Assembly: GCA_025200525.1 (NCBI GenBank)
Contig: CM045762.1
Span: forward strand, 28,245,600-28,309,599
Direction of reading: 5' to 3'
From: Camellia lanceoleosa
Lineage: Eukaryota; Streptophyta; Magnoliopsida; Ericales; Theaceae
Length of the DNA: 64,000 nt
How positions within the stretch are numbered: position 1 is the first letter of the stretch; each line of letters begins with the position of its first letter. Below, piece by piece: positions 1-11,183 of the stretch. Below the pieces are notes generated by a model, which had not been told where the DNA came from, searched no databases, and worked only from the letters and a program-made list of their open reading frames with translations. Made by a program: the position numbers and the translations under genes.

Positions 1-20
1 TGGTAAGGAAGCCCAAGGAC

Positions 21-365
21 GTGACTGAGACCAAGTCCCCTCTTCAAGATGATCAAGTCCTAGACTTGACTCATGAGGAGGAGGATGAGAAGATTGTCAA
101 GGAGGCTACTCGTGAGCAAGCATCATCTGACGTTCCTCCAGCCGAAAAAAGTATTGACGAAACTCTTGCGGAAATTGACGCTGAGCGGGTGGCAGAGAAG
201 GTTGCCGATGTGGTTCTGCAAGAATCTTCTGAGGCCCAACCCATCCCGCTGCTAATGCTGAAGAATCCTAATTCCGATGTCTTTCTTTTCTTTTCTTTTG
301 TACTTTTTTGTTCTAAAAACAATGCAAGCTCCTCACATGGCCGACGTGCCCCTGTTTTCTGTTGA
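21..365 (+). pseudogene. C-terminal end of the antisense ORF of element A
   Basis: The reading frame runs opposite to gag-pol, at the place where element B carries its antisense ORF. It encodes an acidic, Glu/Asp/Lys-rich tail (HEEEDEKIVKEATREQASS, DETLAEIDAERVAEKVADV) like the acidic tail of the element B ORF. It probably ends at about residue 85; the hydrophobic remainder resembles 3' non-coding sequence. The true start lies left of the window, so the ATG at 21 is probably internal. Assignment rests on position and composition, not on strong similarity. Confidence 0.5.
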
Positions 366-599
366 ATGCTTAACACAACTTTCTTTCTTTGAATACTTGT
401 ACCTCTATCTTCTCTTGATTGCTTCAGCATGATTCTATACTTAGAATATTTTGTATGCCTTTAATATTCTTTATTCTTTGTGCAATTTTCTCGGGGTTAC
501 ATACCTCGGGTATGATAACTGCAAGTTTTACTTCGGCAAGATACTATCCTGCAAACTTTTCATAAATTTTTAACGAGTGTAAAACATATATTGTTTTAA
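366..599. other. Element A 3' spacer without recognisable genes
   Basis: AT-rich sequence between the end of the antisense ORF and the tandem array. I see degenerate copies of the repeat motif (ACGAGTGTAAAACAT) towards its right end and nothing else. Confidence 0.5.
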
Positions 600-1010
600 G
601 TTTAATTTATAAACTTTCCTCAAGTTTCAACAAGTGTAAAATAATGATCTCAGCTTTCACTTTCAACCTGTAAATTGCAATAAATTTCAACAGATGTTTA
701 AATATCATACATTGGCTTACCTTTACTTTGTAAATTGCTACAAATTTCAACAAGTGTTAGATAATGATCTCTTTCTATCTCCAACTTGTAAATTGCTACA
801 AATTTCAACAAGTGAAGATAAGGACTAATCTCGGCTTAACGTTAACTTGTAAATTGCTACAAATTTCAACAAGTGAAGATAAGGAATAATCTCGACTTAA
901 CTTTAACTTGTAAATTGCTACAAATTTCAACAAGTGAAGATAAGGAATAATCTCGGCTTAACTTCAACTTGTAAATTGCTACAAATTTTAACAAGTGTTA
1001 AGCGTCTTTG
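600..1010. repeat. 61 bp tandem repeat in element A 3' spacer
   Basis: Four near-identical units start at 783, 844, 905 and 966 (period 61). Each contains TTGTAAATTGCTACAAATTT and then CAACAAGTG. More degenerate units run back to about 600. The array lies between the end of pol and the opposite-strand ORF. Element B has a 63 bp array in the same place. Hypervariable 3' spacer satellites are known for Tat-type elements. Confidence 0.9.
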
Positions 1011-1162
1011 TATTCTTTCCGCCCCCAATGTGAACCTGAGTTCCACTTGGGTTCTCATTATTCATATCTTCTAGAAACAATATTTTGTATCTTTATCAGT
1101 CACATGTATTGAAGAATTCTGAAAAGATTTTATTGATGACATTGGCCAAAAACAATGCATAT

Positions 1163-2279
1163 CTAATGATAGAAAAATTTCAAATTACAAGTGTTCCAGG
1201 GTCTAGGCAATGCTTTGCCCTCATTATCTTCTGCCGATAGGCTCCATTGCCTAATCAAGTGATTCAGAGGGTCCTTCGCAGCTTTGGGCTAAGCTTGCCC
1301 TCTCTCGATCCTTCTTGTTGCGAATTTACTTTTCTCAGGACTAGGTCGCCGACTTGAAAATCTTTTGGATTGACCTTCTTGTTGTAAGCTCTGGCAAGCT
1401 GTTGCTGGTATGCTGTGAGCTGAATTGCAGCTTTCTCTCTTCGTTCTTCTAAAAGATCCAGATCTCGGACTAAGAGTATGTCATTAGTCCCATTCTCAAC
1501 TCCCTTGGTTCAGATTCCTGGGATGCCGACTTCTAGTGGAATGACTGCTTCTGTGCCATAAGCCATGACAAAGGGGGATTCCCCTGTTGATCTTCTCGGC
1601 ATAGTCCGATATGCCCAAAGCACGTTGGGCAATTCGTCTACCCATTTTCCTTTTGCTGCCTGCAGCCTCTTCTTTATTCCATCCAAAATTACTTTGTTGG
1701 ATGCTTCTGCTTGCCCATTACTTTGGGGAAAACTTGGTGTTGAAAAGTAATTCTTGATCTTTAATTTCGCACAAAAGTTCTTGATGAGTTTGCTGTCAAA
1801 CTGCGTTCCGTTGTCGGCAACTATAGCTCTTGGAATCCCAAATCTGGTGATGATGTTTCTCCATATAAAGTTCTTGACATCCACATCTCGGATTTTGGCA
1901 AGAGGTTCTGCCTCTATTCACTTCGTGAAGTAATCTGTTGCTACCAGTAAGTATTTTCTCTACCCAGTTGCCTGGGGAAGTTGTCCAACAAGATCCATGC
2001 CCCACTGGGCAAATGGCCAAGGGTTGGATACTGGATTCAGGTCAATAGCTGGCTGGTGTATCAAAGGTGCAAACCTTTGGCATTGTTCGCACTTCTTTAC
2101 GTATGCTTCTGTATCTTTTTGTATGTAGGGCCACCAATACCCTTGGGTAATGGCCCTGTGAGCTAGTGATTTGCCCCTAGCGTGGCTACCACAAACTCCT
2201 TCATGAATTTCATATAAAAAATCCTCAACCTGCAAAGGGTGTACGCACCTTAAAAGGGGTCCAGTGAAGGACCTTCTGT
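1163..2279 (-). pseudogene. Element A integrase
   Basis: The segment starts at YRRSFTGPLLRCVHP, immediately after the nested insertion. It contains the His/Cys zinc domain (ending CGSHARGKSLAHRAITQGYW..CEQCQRF) and the DDE core: Asp in WGMDLVGQLP, Asp in VADNGTQFD, Glu in NGQAEASN. A C-terminal domain follows with FQVGDLVLRKV and LPRPWNTCNLKFFYH, ending at a TAG (1163-1165). Stops or frameshifts interrupt it near 1960, 1885 and 1510. Integrase would insert the cDNA; this copy is inactive. Confidence 0.85.
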
Positions 2280-3405
2280 AGAGGTGTAGACAGCCCATTT
2301 TTGACCGCCCTCAAGACTTGGGCATTACTGATGGTTTGCTCGGTGTTGAGAGATGTGCAGGGCACAGGTTCAATTTCTTCGACAAGGAGAGAGGCAAATC
2401 TCAACTTCACACCCCGTTTTGGACCACAATTATTTTGGACGATTTTTAGACTTTAAAAACCTCTCTTTCAAAACATTTTTTTTGAAATAAAATTCCCACG
2501 ATGTTCCGACGCAGATTTCGTAAATGTTACGCTTTGTAAACCGAGCAAGGACAAAGTGGAGATGAATGAAAGAGAGATGAAATATTTGAAAAATCTTTCA
2601 AAACACCTTACTTAGGGGTTTGAAGTTGAAGAAAAGAGGAGAAGAGGGGAGAAACCAAGTTGGAGAAGAAGATAGGCAAGAATCACTAAGAGAGGGATGA
2701 GCAGTCCTCGCTAAATCGAGCTTATTTGTCTATACACTTGGAGTTAAGTTATGAGGCTACCACCATTGGAGAGAAGACTTCCGGGGCTTCATTTTTCGTA
2801 CAAGAATCTCTTAAACCCGAGTCTGGATGGCGGAGATATGATTGGTTGAAGTTGGGCATCATCTCGGTTGGACCGAAACTGAGCAACCTTCACCAAAACA
2901 AGAACAACTTTCTCCACAAGAGGAATTTTAATGCAAGGTTTGCGGCATTGGAAATCTTACTTCTGGGGCTTCAATTTTGACACAAGAATGACCTAAAAAG
3001 GAGTTCATATGAAGAAGTTATGCCCATTTGAAATTGGACCTGCAGAGCAAATTTTTCCTGCCGATCGGCCAGAAAAGAGTGCCGACCGGCCAAAAACGAG
3101 TGCCGACCGACCATTTTTGCTAGCCGACGACCTTCCGGTGTATTCTACAGATTGAATGGATGCTACTGTGCACCGTGAATACACAGATTCTCGCCTCCCC
3201 ATGCACGTGTGTGTGTTTGCACCCTTTGCATCCCTTTGACCCCTCTTTTGTGCACCCTTTGCTCATGGCTTCTTGAGGAAGCCTTGACCCCTTGTCTTGG
3301 CTTCCTCAAGAAGCCTACCAGCTGTCCAAGCTTCTCCAATAAGCCTTGACCTCCCCTTAGATCCCTTTGACCCTTTGAAGCTTGTTGGAGAAGCTTAGCA
3401 TTGCC

Positions 3406-3413
3406 TATATAAG
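3406..3413 (+). promoter_or_regulatory. TATA box of the 4.3 kb LTR
   Basis: TATATAAG, preceded by GC-balanced sequence and followed by GGGGTCCCTCCTCC. It is the only strong TATA context in the segment and sets its orientation as plus. Confidence 0.55.
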
Positions 3414-3769
3414 AGGGGTCCCTCCTCCATTGTTAAAGGTTGGATGTTTTAAGCAAAAAACCAGAGATATACCATATATATCTGATATACATACACACAA
3501 CCCTCCATCTCTCTTCATATCTCTCTCATTCAACCATTAAATACCCTTGTTCTTGGGCCCTTTCTTCACCAATCCATAGCACCACCACCACTACTCCATC
3601 ACAGCAGCTTGGAGAAGTTTTTCAGAGGCCAAAGGTGCTGCAACTCAAGCCGAGAAGCAACAAAAAGGGTAGTCTTCAAGGGTAAGATCATTTTCCCTCT
3701 TTTGTAGCACATTCTTGTCACATTTTTCTACCCTATTTTCTTACTGTTTTGGGCTCCGAACCTAACTGA

Positions 3770-4560
3770 AAGGAGCATTATTTTGAGCCATTCTTCATGT
3801 TTTTTTAAGGGCTCAACCCTGTTTGAGCCCTCCATAGTGCACTTGCTTCAATACTCCTTGGTATGCCACATTTTTGCATGAAATTTCTAGCCTATGTGTG
3901 ATCTTTTTTTGAGCATAATGTAAACTGTAAGTAGGCTCATTTTGATCCCTTCTTCAACATTGAAGAAGGGCTCAACCCTGTTTGGGACCCCTATCTTGCA
4001 CTTGCTTCATAATCTCTTCTATTTACCGTAATTTTGCATGATTTGTTTGGCCTACATGTAAATTGTTTTGGAGCATGTCATGAACTAAAGTTAGGCTTAT
4101 TTTGAGCCTCTCTTCAGCATTGAAGAAGGGCTCAACACTGTTGGGGGTCTCCATGTAGTGCTTACCATTATACCCCTCTTGCCCCCCCATTTTTGCATGC
4201 TTTGTTAGCCTATCTTGCTTCTATTTTTGGGCCATCATCAGGACTAGAATGGGTCTTATTTTGACCCCCTCTCCATGTCCCATGAAGGGTCTTTTGCTGT
4301 TTGATGCATGTTTTGTATACCTCATATTATAGCCTTTGTTGGCTTCAATCTTGCATGGCATTTTGAGCGTGTTTTCATACTGATTTGGGGTTTTCATAAA
4401 CTGTAAATGTGCATATTTTTGGTCTCTCTTCAGTGTTGTAGAAGGGTATTTTTCTGTTTGGGCACTGCATATACTACTTGCTTCATTGCCTCCCTTGCGG
4501 AGTCATTTTTGTATGCCATTTTAGCCCTGCTTGTGTTTGCTGTCTTGCCATGATTTGAAC
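3770..4560. repeat. Degenerate ~160 bp tandem repeats inside the 4.3 kb LTR
   Basis: The phrase AGGGCTCAACCCTGTTTG or variants recurs at about 3807, 3966 and 4127, with weaker versions near 4286 and 4441. Each is followed by a TTTTGCATG-containing stretch, giving a period near 160 bp. It lies downstream of the TATA box, in the presumed R-U5 part. Confidence 0.7.
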
Positions 4561-6594
4561 TGTAAAATGTGATTTTTGGGGCTGCCTTGCTTCTTCTTTT
4601 TCATGTCATGTACCAATTATGCATGCTTTGTTAGCTATAAGTCATTTTTGTGCAATTATCTTCGCATTTGGGATCATTCCTTGCATCGGATGTCATTTTA
4701 CCGGTTTCGGGCTGTTTTTCCCCCATGGCCGCTGATTTTGGCATGCTTGCGAGCTACCCATGTTAGTTTAAGTCCATCGTTGCATGTTGCTGCATGCCAT
4801 GTTTGTTTACATGTTTAGGTTGCGCGCCTAGTATACATTGCTCATTTGTATGTTCATGTTGCATACTTAGCCTCCATGCCTAGGTCGCATTTCATTAAGC
4901 ATGCATCCCTTGCCTCTTGATCAATTATGACAGAGGTTGGGGCCCTTTGGTGTGTTTTATGCTTGCATTTCATTTGATATCAAAGTTGCTAACTTGGCTT
5001 TTGGGCCATCATGCATTGAAACGCGTGATCGATGGCCCGGGGGTCGAGGGCCATGCTCCCTTGAGTCCATTGCATGATAGGGAGTATGTCCGTGCATACG
5101 CTTTTGGAATTCCATGCCATACACATCGTCTGTTGTTGTTGTCAAACTGTCTTCAGAGGAGTTTTTGCCGATCGGCGATAGAGTGCCGACCGCCATTGAT
5201 GGACCGATAGCTTTATCTCCACCGATAGACATTGTACACGGCGGTGGACATTCTATTCACCGATGATGATCCTCAATGTGCAGGAGCATGTCCCGAGACT
5301 TTGCGCGGTTCGAAAGGCAGATAAAGGACAGAGGCAAGAATGCTATGGCAACGGGTTTCGGCAAGTCGGATTCGAAAGATGCATCATTCAAGATCCCGAG
5401 GCTGCGCCATCTTCTCTTTGCATTTATTTCGAGTAGTTAGAAATTTCGTAATAATTTATTTATTATTCGAACTGTAATATTTATTTGGTCCCTCTGAGTG
5501 AGGGCGTATTTGTAATAAGTGTGGGTGAGTGTGTGTATGTCTCCCAACCCCCACTTCTTTCTCCCTTTTACTTACCTGCTTATGATGGTAGATTAGGGCA
5601 TATTTAAAATTAGCATACCTTATGCAATGCATGCGTGCATCCATGCATTTGTTGACATGCATCGCCTCAGACATCATACAAACTGCATTGTATTTCAAAT
5701 CTAACTTGAATACGTGTTACTCGTGCATTTCACATGCCATGTTTAGGATAGCCGAGACTGTCTAATTGCACTCTGTATGCGTCGCATTAGTCATCTTAAC
5801 ATGAGCTAGGTCATGCATATTTTGCTAACTAGTTTATTGTTTTGGCACGGAGTGCAATGTAAGTATTTATGCTTTAGCATCTCGCATTCGTGTGAGTGTT
5901 GCCATAATAGCATGATTACCATGAGGCTAGCTGCTTATGTGATATAACTGCTTGAATGCTTGTGGATGGAGGTTGAATTACCTAAATTGGGACAATGCAT
6001 TAAAACTGTGAGTTTTAGGCCCACTAGATAGTGGCAAAACCTTCTTTTATAAAAGCCCACTTGAGGGTGGCAAAACCTGCATTTTAGCCTACTTGCGAGT
6101 AGCAAACCATTTTTAAAATAAACATAAAATGTTTTGTTCCAACTTAGGCGATTTGGTCTATACTTGTTTGCTGTGTGCATAACGTAGTAATTCTAGGCTA
6201 ATAACCGGAATAAGAACATATAAGGTTTTCAAAATAAGATATCACGGTTAGTAGAGGTCTTCAGACGAAAGTGGGTGCTCATAGTGACCTTCCCGATCGT
6301 ACCCAAGCTCCCGAGCCAAGACAACTTTGGTGATGACGACACGTGGCCTTTGGTGAGTCGTGGTTTCTAAATTCCCCCATAAAAAATATTTAGGTGGCGA
6401 CTCTGTATCTGGCAAAGCAGTCCATGTTTGGCACTTCTTTTCAAAATCTGTTTTTCTCAAAACGATTTGCCAGATTTGGACTCTTTGGTTCAGATTAAGA
6501 ACCGTGACAAATCGAGTCCGAACTGTAGTAGACCCGCAAAACGAACAGAACGGAAGTCATCCTCCCAGATGCGTTCGGGGACGTCTACAAGAGG

Positions 6595-7190
6595 TGTCCA
6601 TCCGTTGTCAGACTGAATCTTGTAGACTTTAATCTGACTTTGTGTGCCTCCTTGCGGTCTCTGGCAGCATTCCTTCTTTTAGGAATGCAACAATTGTATC
6701 CATCCAGCTTGGTCCCATGTCCACACACATTGCTTCTTGCTTTGTGTTTGGTGGTTCTATGCTCGGGCCCGACAAATAATCAATCATTATTGTTTTTGTT
6801 TTTCCAGTTTGTACTGAACTTGCCAGGTTGGCCAATGCGTCGGCGTGGCTGTTATCATCTCAGCTGACTTGAAGTAGTCGGCAGTTCTGAAATAAGGCTG
6901 CCAATCGATGACTTCTTTTGCATATGCCGATATCCTCTCGTCTCTGGCTGCGAATTCTTCTATTGACTAGTTAACAATAAGTTGTGAATCACAAAAGACT
7001 ATTACCTCATCAGCTTCTGCTGCTGTTGCCAGCTTCAGCCCTGTAATTAGTGCTTCGTATTCTGCTTCGTTGTTTGAGGCCTTGAACCCCAAACGGGTGG
7101 ATTGTTCTACTATTTCTCTATCTGGAGATATCAGTAGTACTCCTGCCCCCACTCCTTGCTGGTTTGAACTTCCATCGACAAATAGTCTGA
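6595..7190 (-). pseudogene. Element A additional (archaeal-type) RNase H and linker to integrase
   Basis: Minus-strand translation gives [47 protein letters not shown] and VIVFCDSQLIVN. This is the second RNase H that defines the Tat lineage, with catalytic Asp (VDGS), Glu (NEAEYEA) and Asp (CDSQ) retained. A stop follows at 6967. The linker to integrase (6629-6835) includes MIDYLSGPSIEPPN and GPSWMDTIVAFLKEG, colinear with element B. The coding sequence is then cut by the insertion at 2285-6589 at the codons for TDGHLYRRSFTGP. Confidence 0.8.
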
Positions 7191-7290
7191 AGGAGTCGCC
7201 GATGTAGATGCTACAGGGTGTGAGTTTTTCCTTCCTTTGTTCTTTTGCCTTTGGCTGGGCTTCTCTTTGCTTGCTTGGACAACGTTTATC

Positions 7291-7806
7291 TTAGCTCAAC
7301 GGAGCCTGATGTTCGATGGATTCCGGGGTGAACTCGGCCACGAAGTCGGCCAAAACTTGGCCCTTAATTGCTGTTCTCGGCCTGAACTCCAGGTCATACT
7401 GGCCCAAGGCCACTGCCCATCTTGCTATTCTTCCAGTTAAGTCTCCTTGCTGCAACAAGGGTTTCAGAAGGTGCTCTGTTAGCACTACAATCTTGTGCGC
7501 CTGAAAGTAGTGGTTCAACTTCTTTGAAGCCATCACTAAGGCCAGCATTAATTTCTCTAGTGGTAAATACCTTGTTTCTGCGTTGGCCAAGGTTTTGCTT
7601 ACATAGTAAACAACCTTTTGCTCCCCTTTTTCTTCTCGGATTAACACCGCACTAACTGCATGTTCTGAAACTGCTAAGTACAAAAACATCTCTTCCCCAA
7701 GTTTAGGTGTTAAGAGGACTAGAGCCGTAGTCAGATACTTTTTTAGGTCGGCCAACATGGCCTCACATTCCTCTGTCCAAAGGAAATCCGTGGCTTTCTT
7801 TACCAC
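7291..7806 (-). pseudogene. Element A RT-linked RNase H domain
   Basis: This 171-codon segment carries the connection and RNase H domain: [69 protein letters not shown], then IARWAVALGQYDLEFRPRTAIKGQVLADFVAEF. It matches element B (22000-22490) along its whole length and ends at a stop in the linker to the second RNase H. Confidence 0.85.
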
Positions 7807-7836
7807 GTTGAAGAAAGGTTTGCATTTGTCTGAGCT

Positions 7837-8424
7837 TCAGCTTATGAACCTGTTTAGGGCTGCGGCCCTTCCGGTAAGCATCTGTACCTGTTTTGCCGAT
7901 GTCGGGCTCTGTAAATCTAGGACGGCCTTGATCTGATCTGGGCTGGCCTTAATTCCCCTTCTTGTCACCAGGTACCCCAAGAACTTACCAGATCCAACTC
8001 CAAATGCACACTTCGATGCGTTGAGTCGGAGCCGACATGTTTTGAGGATTTCAAAGACCTCTTTTAGGTCGGAAAGATGACCCCTAGGCTCCTTAGTCTT
8101 CACGACCATGTCATTGATGTAGACTTCTACTGTTTGGCCAATCAAGTTTCTGAACATCTTGGTTACCAACCTTTGGTAAGTTGCCCTCCCGTTTTTTAGC
8201 CCAAAGGGCATTACTCTGTAACAGTATAGGCCTTTTGGGGTGATAAACGCTGTCTTTTCTTCATCTGGGGGGTACATGGCTATCTGGTGGTACCCTCTAT
8301 AAGCATCAAGCTCATCCTTCCATGTCCAGATGTGGCATCCACCAACTGGTTAATCTTGGGTAGAGGAAAGCTGTCTTTGGGACAGACTTTGTTTAGGCTT
8401 GTAAAATCTACACAGACCCTCCAT
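7837..8424 (-). pseudogene. Element A reverse transcriptase core, active site YIND
   Basis: Conserved RT blocks are present: GYHQIAMYPPDEEKTAFITPKGLYCYRVMPFGLKN, then QTVEVYINDMVVKTK, then LNASKCAFGVGSGKFLGYLVTRRGI. The catalytic motif that should read YxDD reads YIND (8110-8121), replacing the first metal-binding aspartate by Asn. Element B keeps YIDD at the same place. The segment from 8278 to 8424 is shifted relative to the rest and has a stop. The protein could not polymerise DNA even if the frame were restored. Confidence 0.85.
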
Positions 8425-9255
8425 TTATCGTTTTTTTTTCTTTACTACCACAGTGTTTGATAGCCATGTCGGATAATTGACTTCTATGATGGCCCTGGCC
8501 TCCAGAAGTCTGTCTACTTCCTTCTCCACTGCTTCGACGTGCATCAACATCGGTCTTCTGGCTCGCTGTATTACAGGCTTGGTTGACCTGTCGACGTTCA
8601 GTTTGTGGCATGTGACCTCGGGGTCAATGCCAGGCATCTCATAAGGTGTCCAAGCGAACACCTCAATGTTTGTTCTTAAAAAAGCTTCCAGCTCTCTTTC
8701 GTCTTCTTTGGCTAAGCCCGAGCCTAGAAGAAAGAAGCGTGCTTCATCGCCCTCCTGGACGAGGATTTTTTTCAGTGCTTCTTCACTTTTCTCGGCCGGC
8801 TCCTTGTCGACATCATCTAGGACTTCCATGTCCTCGTCCTCGATTTCTATCTTCTCTGGCTCTCGGATGTTGCAGGTTGATTTCATTGCTGCCATGGAGC
8901 AAGTTTTTGCCTGCAGTTGATCCCCTCTGATTTCTTCAATCCCAAACTCTGTTGGGAACTGCAATAGTTGATGCAATGTTGAGGGAACTGCCCCCATTGC
9001 ATACAACCATAGCCTTCCCAAGATGATGTTGTATGGCGAGGGCGTGTCAATCACAATGAATTCTGTCTTGATTTTCTTGGTGCCGGCTTGTACTTCCAAG
9101 CTTGTTGTGCCTAGTGGCCACATCGGTGTTCCATTGCAGTTGACCATTGGGCCATTAGATCCCTCTATGTCATCTGGGTGAAGACCCAGCTCCTTGTAAC
9201 ATCTAACGTACATGATGTCGCAAGAGCTGCCTTGATCAATCAGGATGCGTTTCAC
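8425..9255 (-). pseudogene. Element A aspartic protease and RT N-terminal region
   Basis: The 276-codon segment begins with the retropepsin motif RILIDQGSSCDIMY and continues with IILGRLWL, the protease C-terminal signature. It then enters the pre-RT linker (FAWTPYEMPGIDPEVTCHKLNV) and the first RT motif (YPTWLSNTVVVKK). The aspartate of DQGSS is the single active-site Asp contributed by each protease subunit. The frame breaks inside an A-run at about 8428-8440 (plus-strand T-run), so the RT core is in another frame. Confidence 0.85.
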
Positions 9256-9270
9256 TTGGCACTCAATGGC

Positions 9271-11148
9271 CTAGAGGGATACTACCAAGGCATCATTATG
9301 CGGATGCTGGACCATCTCTAGGTGGGCCTCAGTAAAAGCTATCATCGGTCCCTGGCATTCTTCAAACTGAGGTCTTTTCTGTCCGACCTGGTTCACGTGC
9401 TGTAGGTGTCTTACCTTTTGGGTTTCCTCCCGTATGTCGTTTTCATTTACTTGTGAGTGAATTACATTAACCACCCATGGACCCCCTGCCTGTGGTTGCT
9501 GTGCTGGGAGAGGCGGGGCTGTTGGTGCTTGAGGCAATCTTGCCTGTTCCTCTCTTGTTTTGGCCTCATCGACAAGGTCCCTCAGATGGCCTTGTCTCAC
9601 TAAGTCCTCTAAGTGTGCTCTTAGGGCTCTACAACCCTGAGTTGGGTGCCCCTTTTCATTGTGGTAGGCACAACGCCTACCAACGTTCCTTCCCATGTAT
9701 TCTCCTGGGGCCTTTGCCGGTGCCCTGAAATAGGGTTGATTTCGAATTTGATTTAGGACTTTGTGGATGGGAATTCAGAATACAGTCGTCACTGCTTGCT
9801 TACCTCTCAATTCTGTCTCCGATTTGTTGAATCCGTTGTTACCTCGGCCTCGCTTCGGCGAGCTGTTTCCTTTTTCCTGCTTTACGTCCTTATTCCCTGA
9901 TGTATCCTTCTCGGCTCGGGCATACTTCTCGATTCTTGCCATGAGCTCTTCCATACTTTTTGGCAATGTCTTTGCCAAAGATTTCCGAAGTGGACAATCA
10001 TCTTTCAAGCCGTTCTTGAAAGAAACGATCGCTACTTCCTGGTTGCATTCGGTTATTCAGTTGAACACCTCATAGTACCTTTTTGCATAGGCCCTAAGGC
10101 CTTCATCCTTGCTGATCTTTAGAGCCATCAATGCGTCCACCCTCAATGGCTGTAATTTGTTTGTTACGAACCTGACCACAAACATCTCAGCCAGGCTTTC
10201 CCAAGTCTTCACGCTTCCCTTTGGAAGCTTGGAGAACCAATATGATGCAATCTCCCTGAAGGATGAGGGGAACACTTTGCAGAGCAACGGCTCGTTTCCG
10301 CTATATAATGCCATTGAGTTCAAGTATAATCCAACATGGAAGTTAGGGTCTGACTTACCATCGTATATTTGAAACCTCGGCATACTGAATCTCTTCGGTG
10401 CCTCAAACTTGTCTAATTCTACCGAGAATGACGTCCTCGGCTTGTCGGGTGAGGTTACCTCGGCATCTCCGTTCTGTTGCCTCCTCTTGAGGTAGTTTCT
10501 CAAGTCCTCTATACTCCGTCCAGGAGCTCGGCTATCTGCTGACTTCAGTTTCTTCGGCATATTGCTCTCGGCCTCGTGGTGGGCCCTTTTTGATCTCTCC
10601 CCATGAGTTGTGTCAAAGCATAACGCCTGCCCTTGAACATGTTGATGTTTCTTAGGTTCTGCGTCCTTTGTGTGATATGTCTTTTGGGACTCTTCTCTCC
10701 TCGGCTCCTCTCGTCCGACTTCCCTGAAAGGCCGGTGAGAGTGCTTTCCGCTCCTAGTGTGCTGAGGGGCTTTAGGAATTGTTTTCTGCCCTTGCTTCTG
10801 GGCATTGGTTGCTGGCATTGGTGTGTCCTGCAGCGAGTATGGCGACTGCATGACATTGTTTTGCATCATGAAGTTGACGACCGATTGTAGGTCTGCCAGC
10901 TTGTCTGCCATCTCTTTTACCTCTTCATCCCTCCGTAGGCATCTGTCCCTCCATACCTGGAGGTTGTCTTCGTTGTAGTATCTGCTCTGATCCGTCTTCT
11001 TTGAAGTGTCGCCCTCCTGGCTGACGTCTTTCACTCCGTGATGAGTTTCTGTGCTGCGGTTGTCTCCTTCGATATCGAGGTCAATAGGTCTTTCGCTCCC
11101 AACGGGAGTGCCATCCCCAATCTTTTTTTTCTGTGCGTTACTGGCCAT
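9271..11148 (-). pseudogene. Element A gag polyprotein (interrupted)
   Basis: Gag forms the virus-like particle and binds the RNA template. Translation starts at 11148, just after the PBS. The first open segment (10057-11148) has a charged, disordered N-terminus of about 230 residues followed by a retrotransposon gag domain (FQIYDGKSDPNFHV, SYWFSKLPKGSVKTW). Alignment with element B shows the domain continuing through 9775-10008 and 9271-9696. The last part holds a zinc-binding motif CAYHNEKGHPTQGC, the atypical knuckle of Tat elements, and a Pro/Gln-rich linker. In-frame stops occur at 10057-10059 and about 9775, and another near 9271 before the protease. The first is a TGA where an Arg codon (CGA) would be expected, which fits methyl-CpG decay. 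Confidence 0.85.
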
Positions 11149-11164
11149 CTATTCGTCTTTTCTT

Positions 11165-11182
11165 CCTACAGACGGCGCCAAA
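11165..11182 (-). promoter_or_regulatory. Element A primer-binding site
   Basis: The minus strand reads TTTGGCGCCGTCTGTAGG directly after the LTR end. The same TGGCGCCGTCTGTGGG-type sequence follows the 5' LTR of element B, so the site is conserved between the two families. gag starts 17 bases downstream. Confidence 0.8.
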
Positions 11183-11183
11183 T

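Larger units (their letters stand above)
2285..6589 (+). mobile_element. LTR-like insertion (probable giant solo LTR) in element A
   Basis: The segment begins TGTAGAC and ends GTCTACA, a 7 bp inverted terminal match with the TG..CA ends of an LTR. It is flanked by AGAGG at 2280-2284 and 6590-6594. Removing it and one AGAGG rejoins the element A integrase reading frame exactly (TDGHL / YRRSFTGP), which proves an insertion. A TATA box (TATATAAG) lies at 3406-3413. No gag or pol is present, and I find no second copy of either end inside, so a solo LTR of about 4.3 kb is the simplest reading. Near its right end a motif TAGGTGGCGACTCTG (about 6390) resembles the primer-binding sequences of Ogre-type elements, so a rearranged LTR plus leader is an alternative. 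Confidence 0.75.

Noticed and set aside
600..1010. CRISPR-like repeat-spacer array
   Set aside because: Contiguous 61 bp tandem repeats without unique spacers, in a plant retrotransposon.
2225..2410. Minus-strand ORF crossing the left junction of the 4.3 kb insertion
   Set aside because: It joins integrase codons to LTR sequence by chance; the reconstructed integrase continues at 6595 instead.
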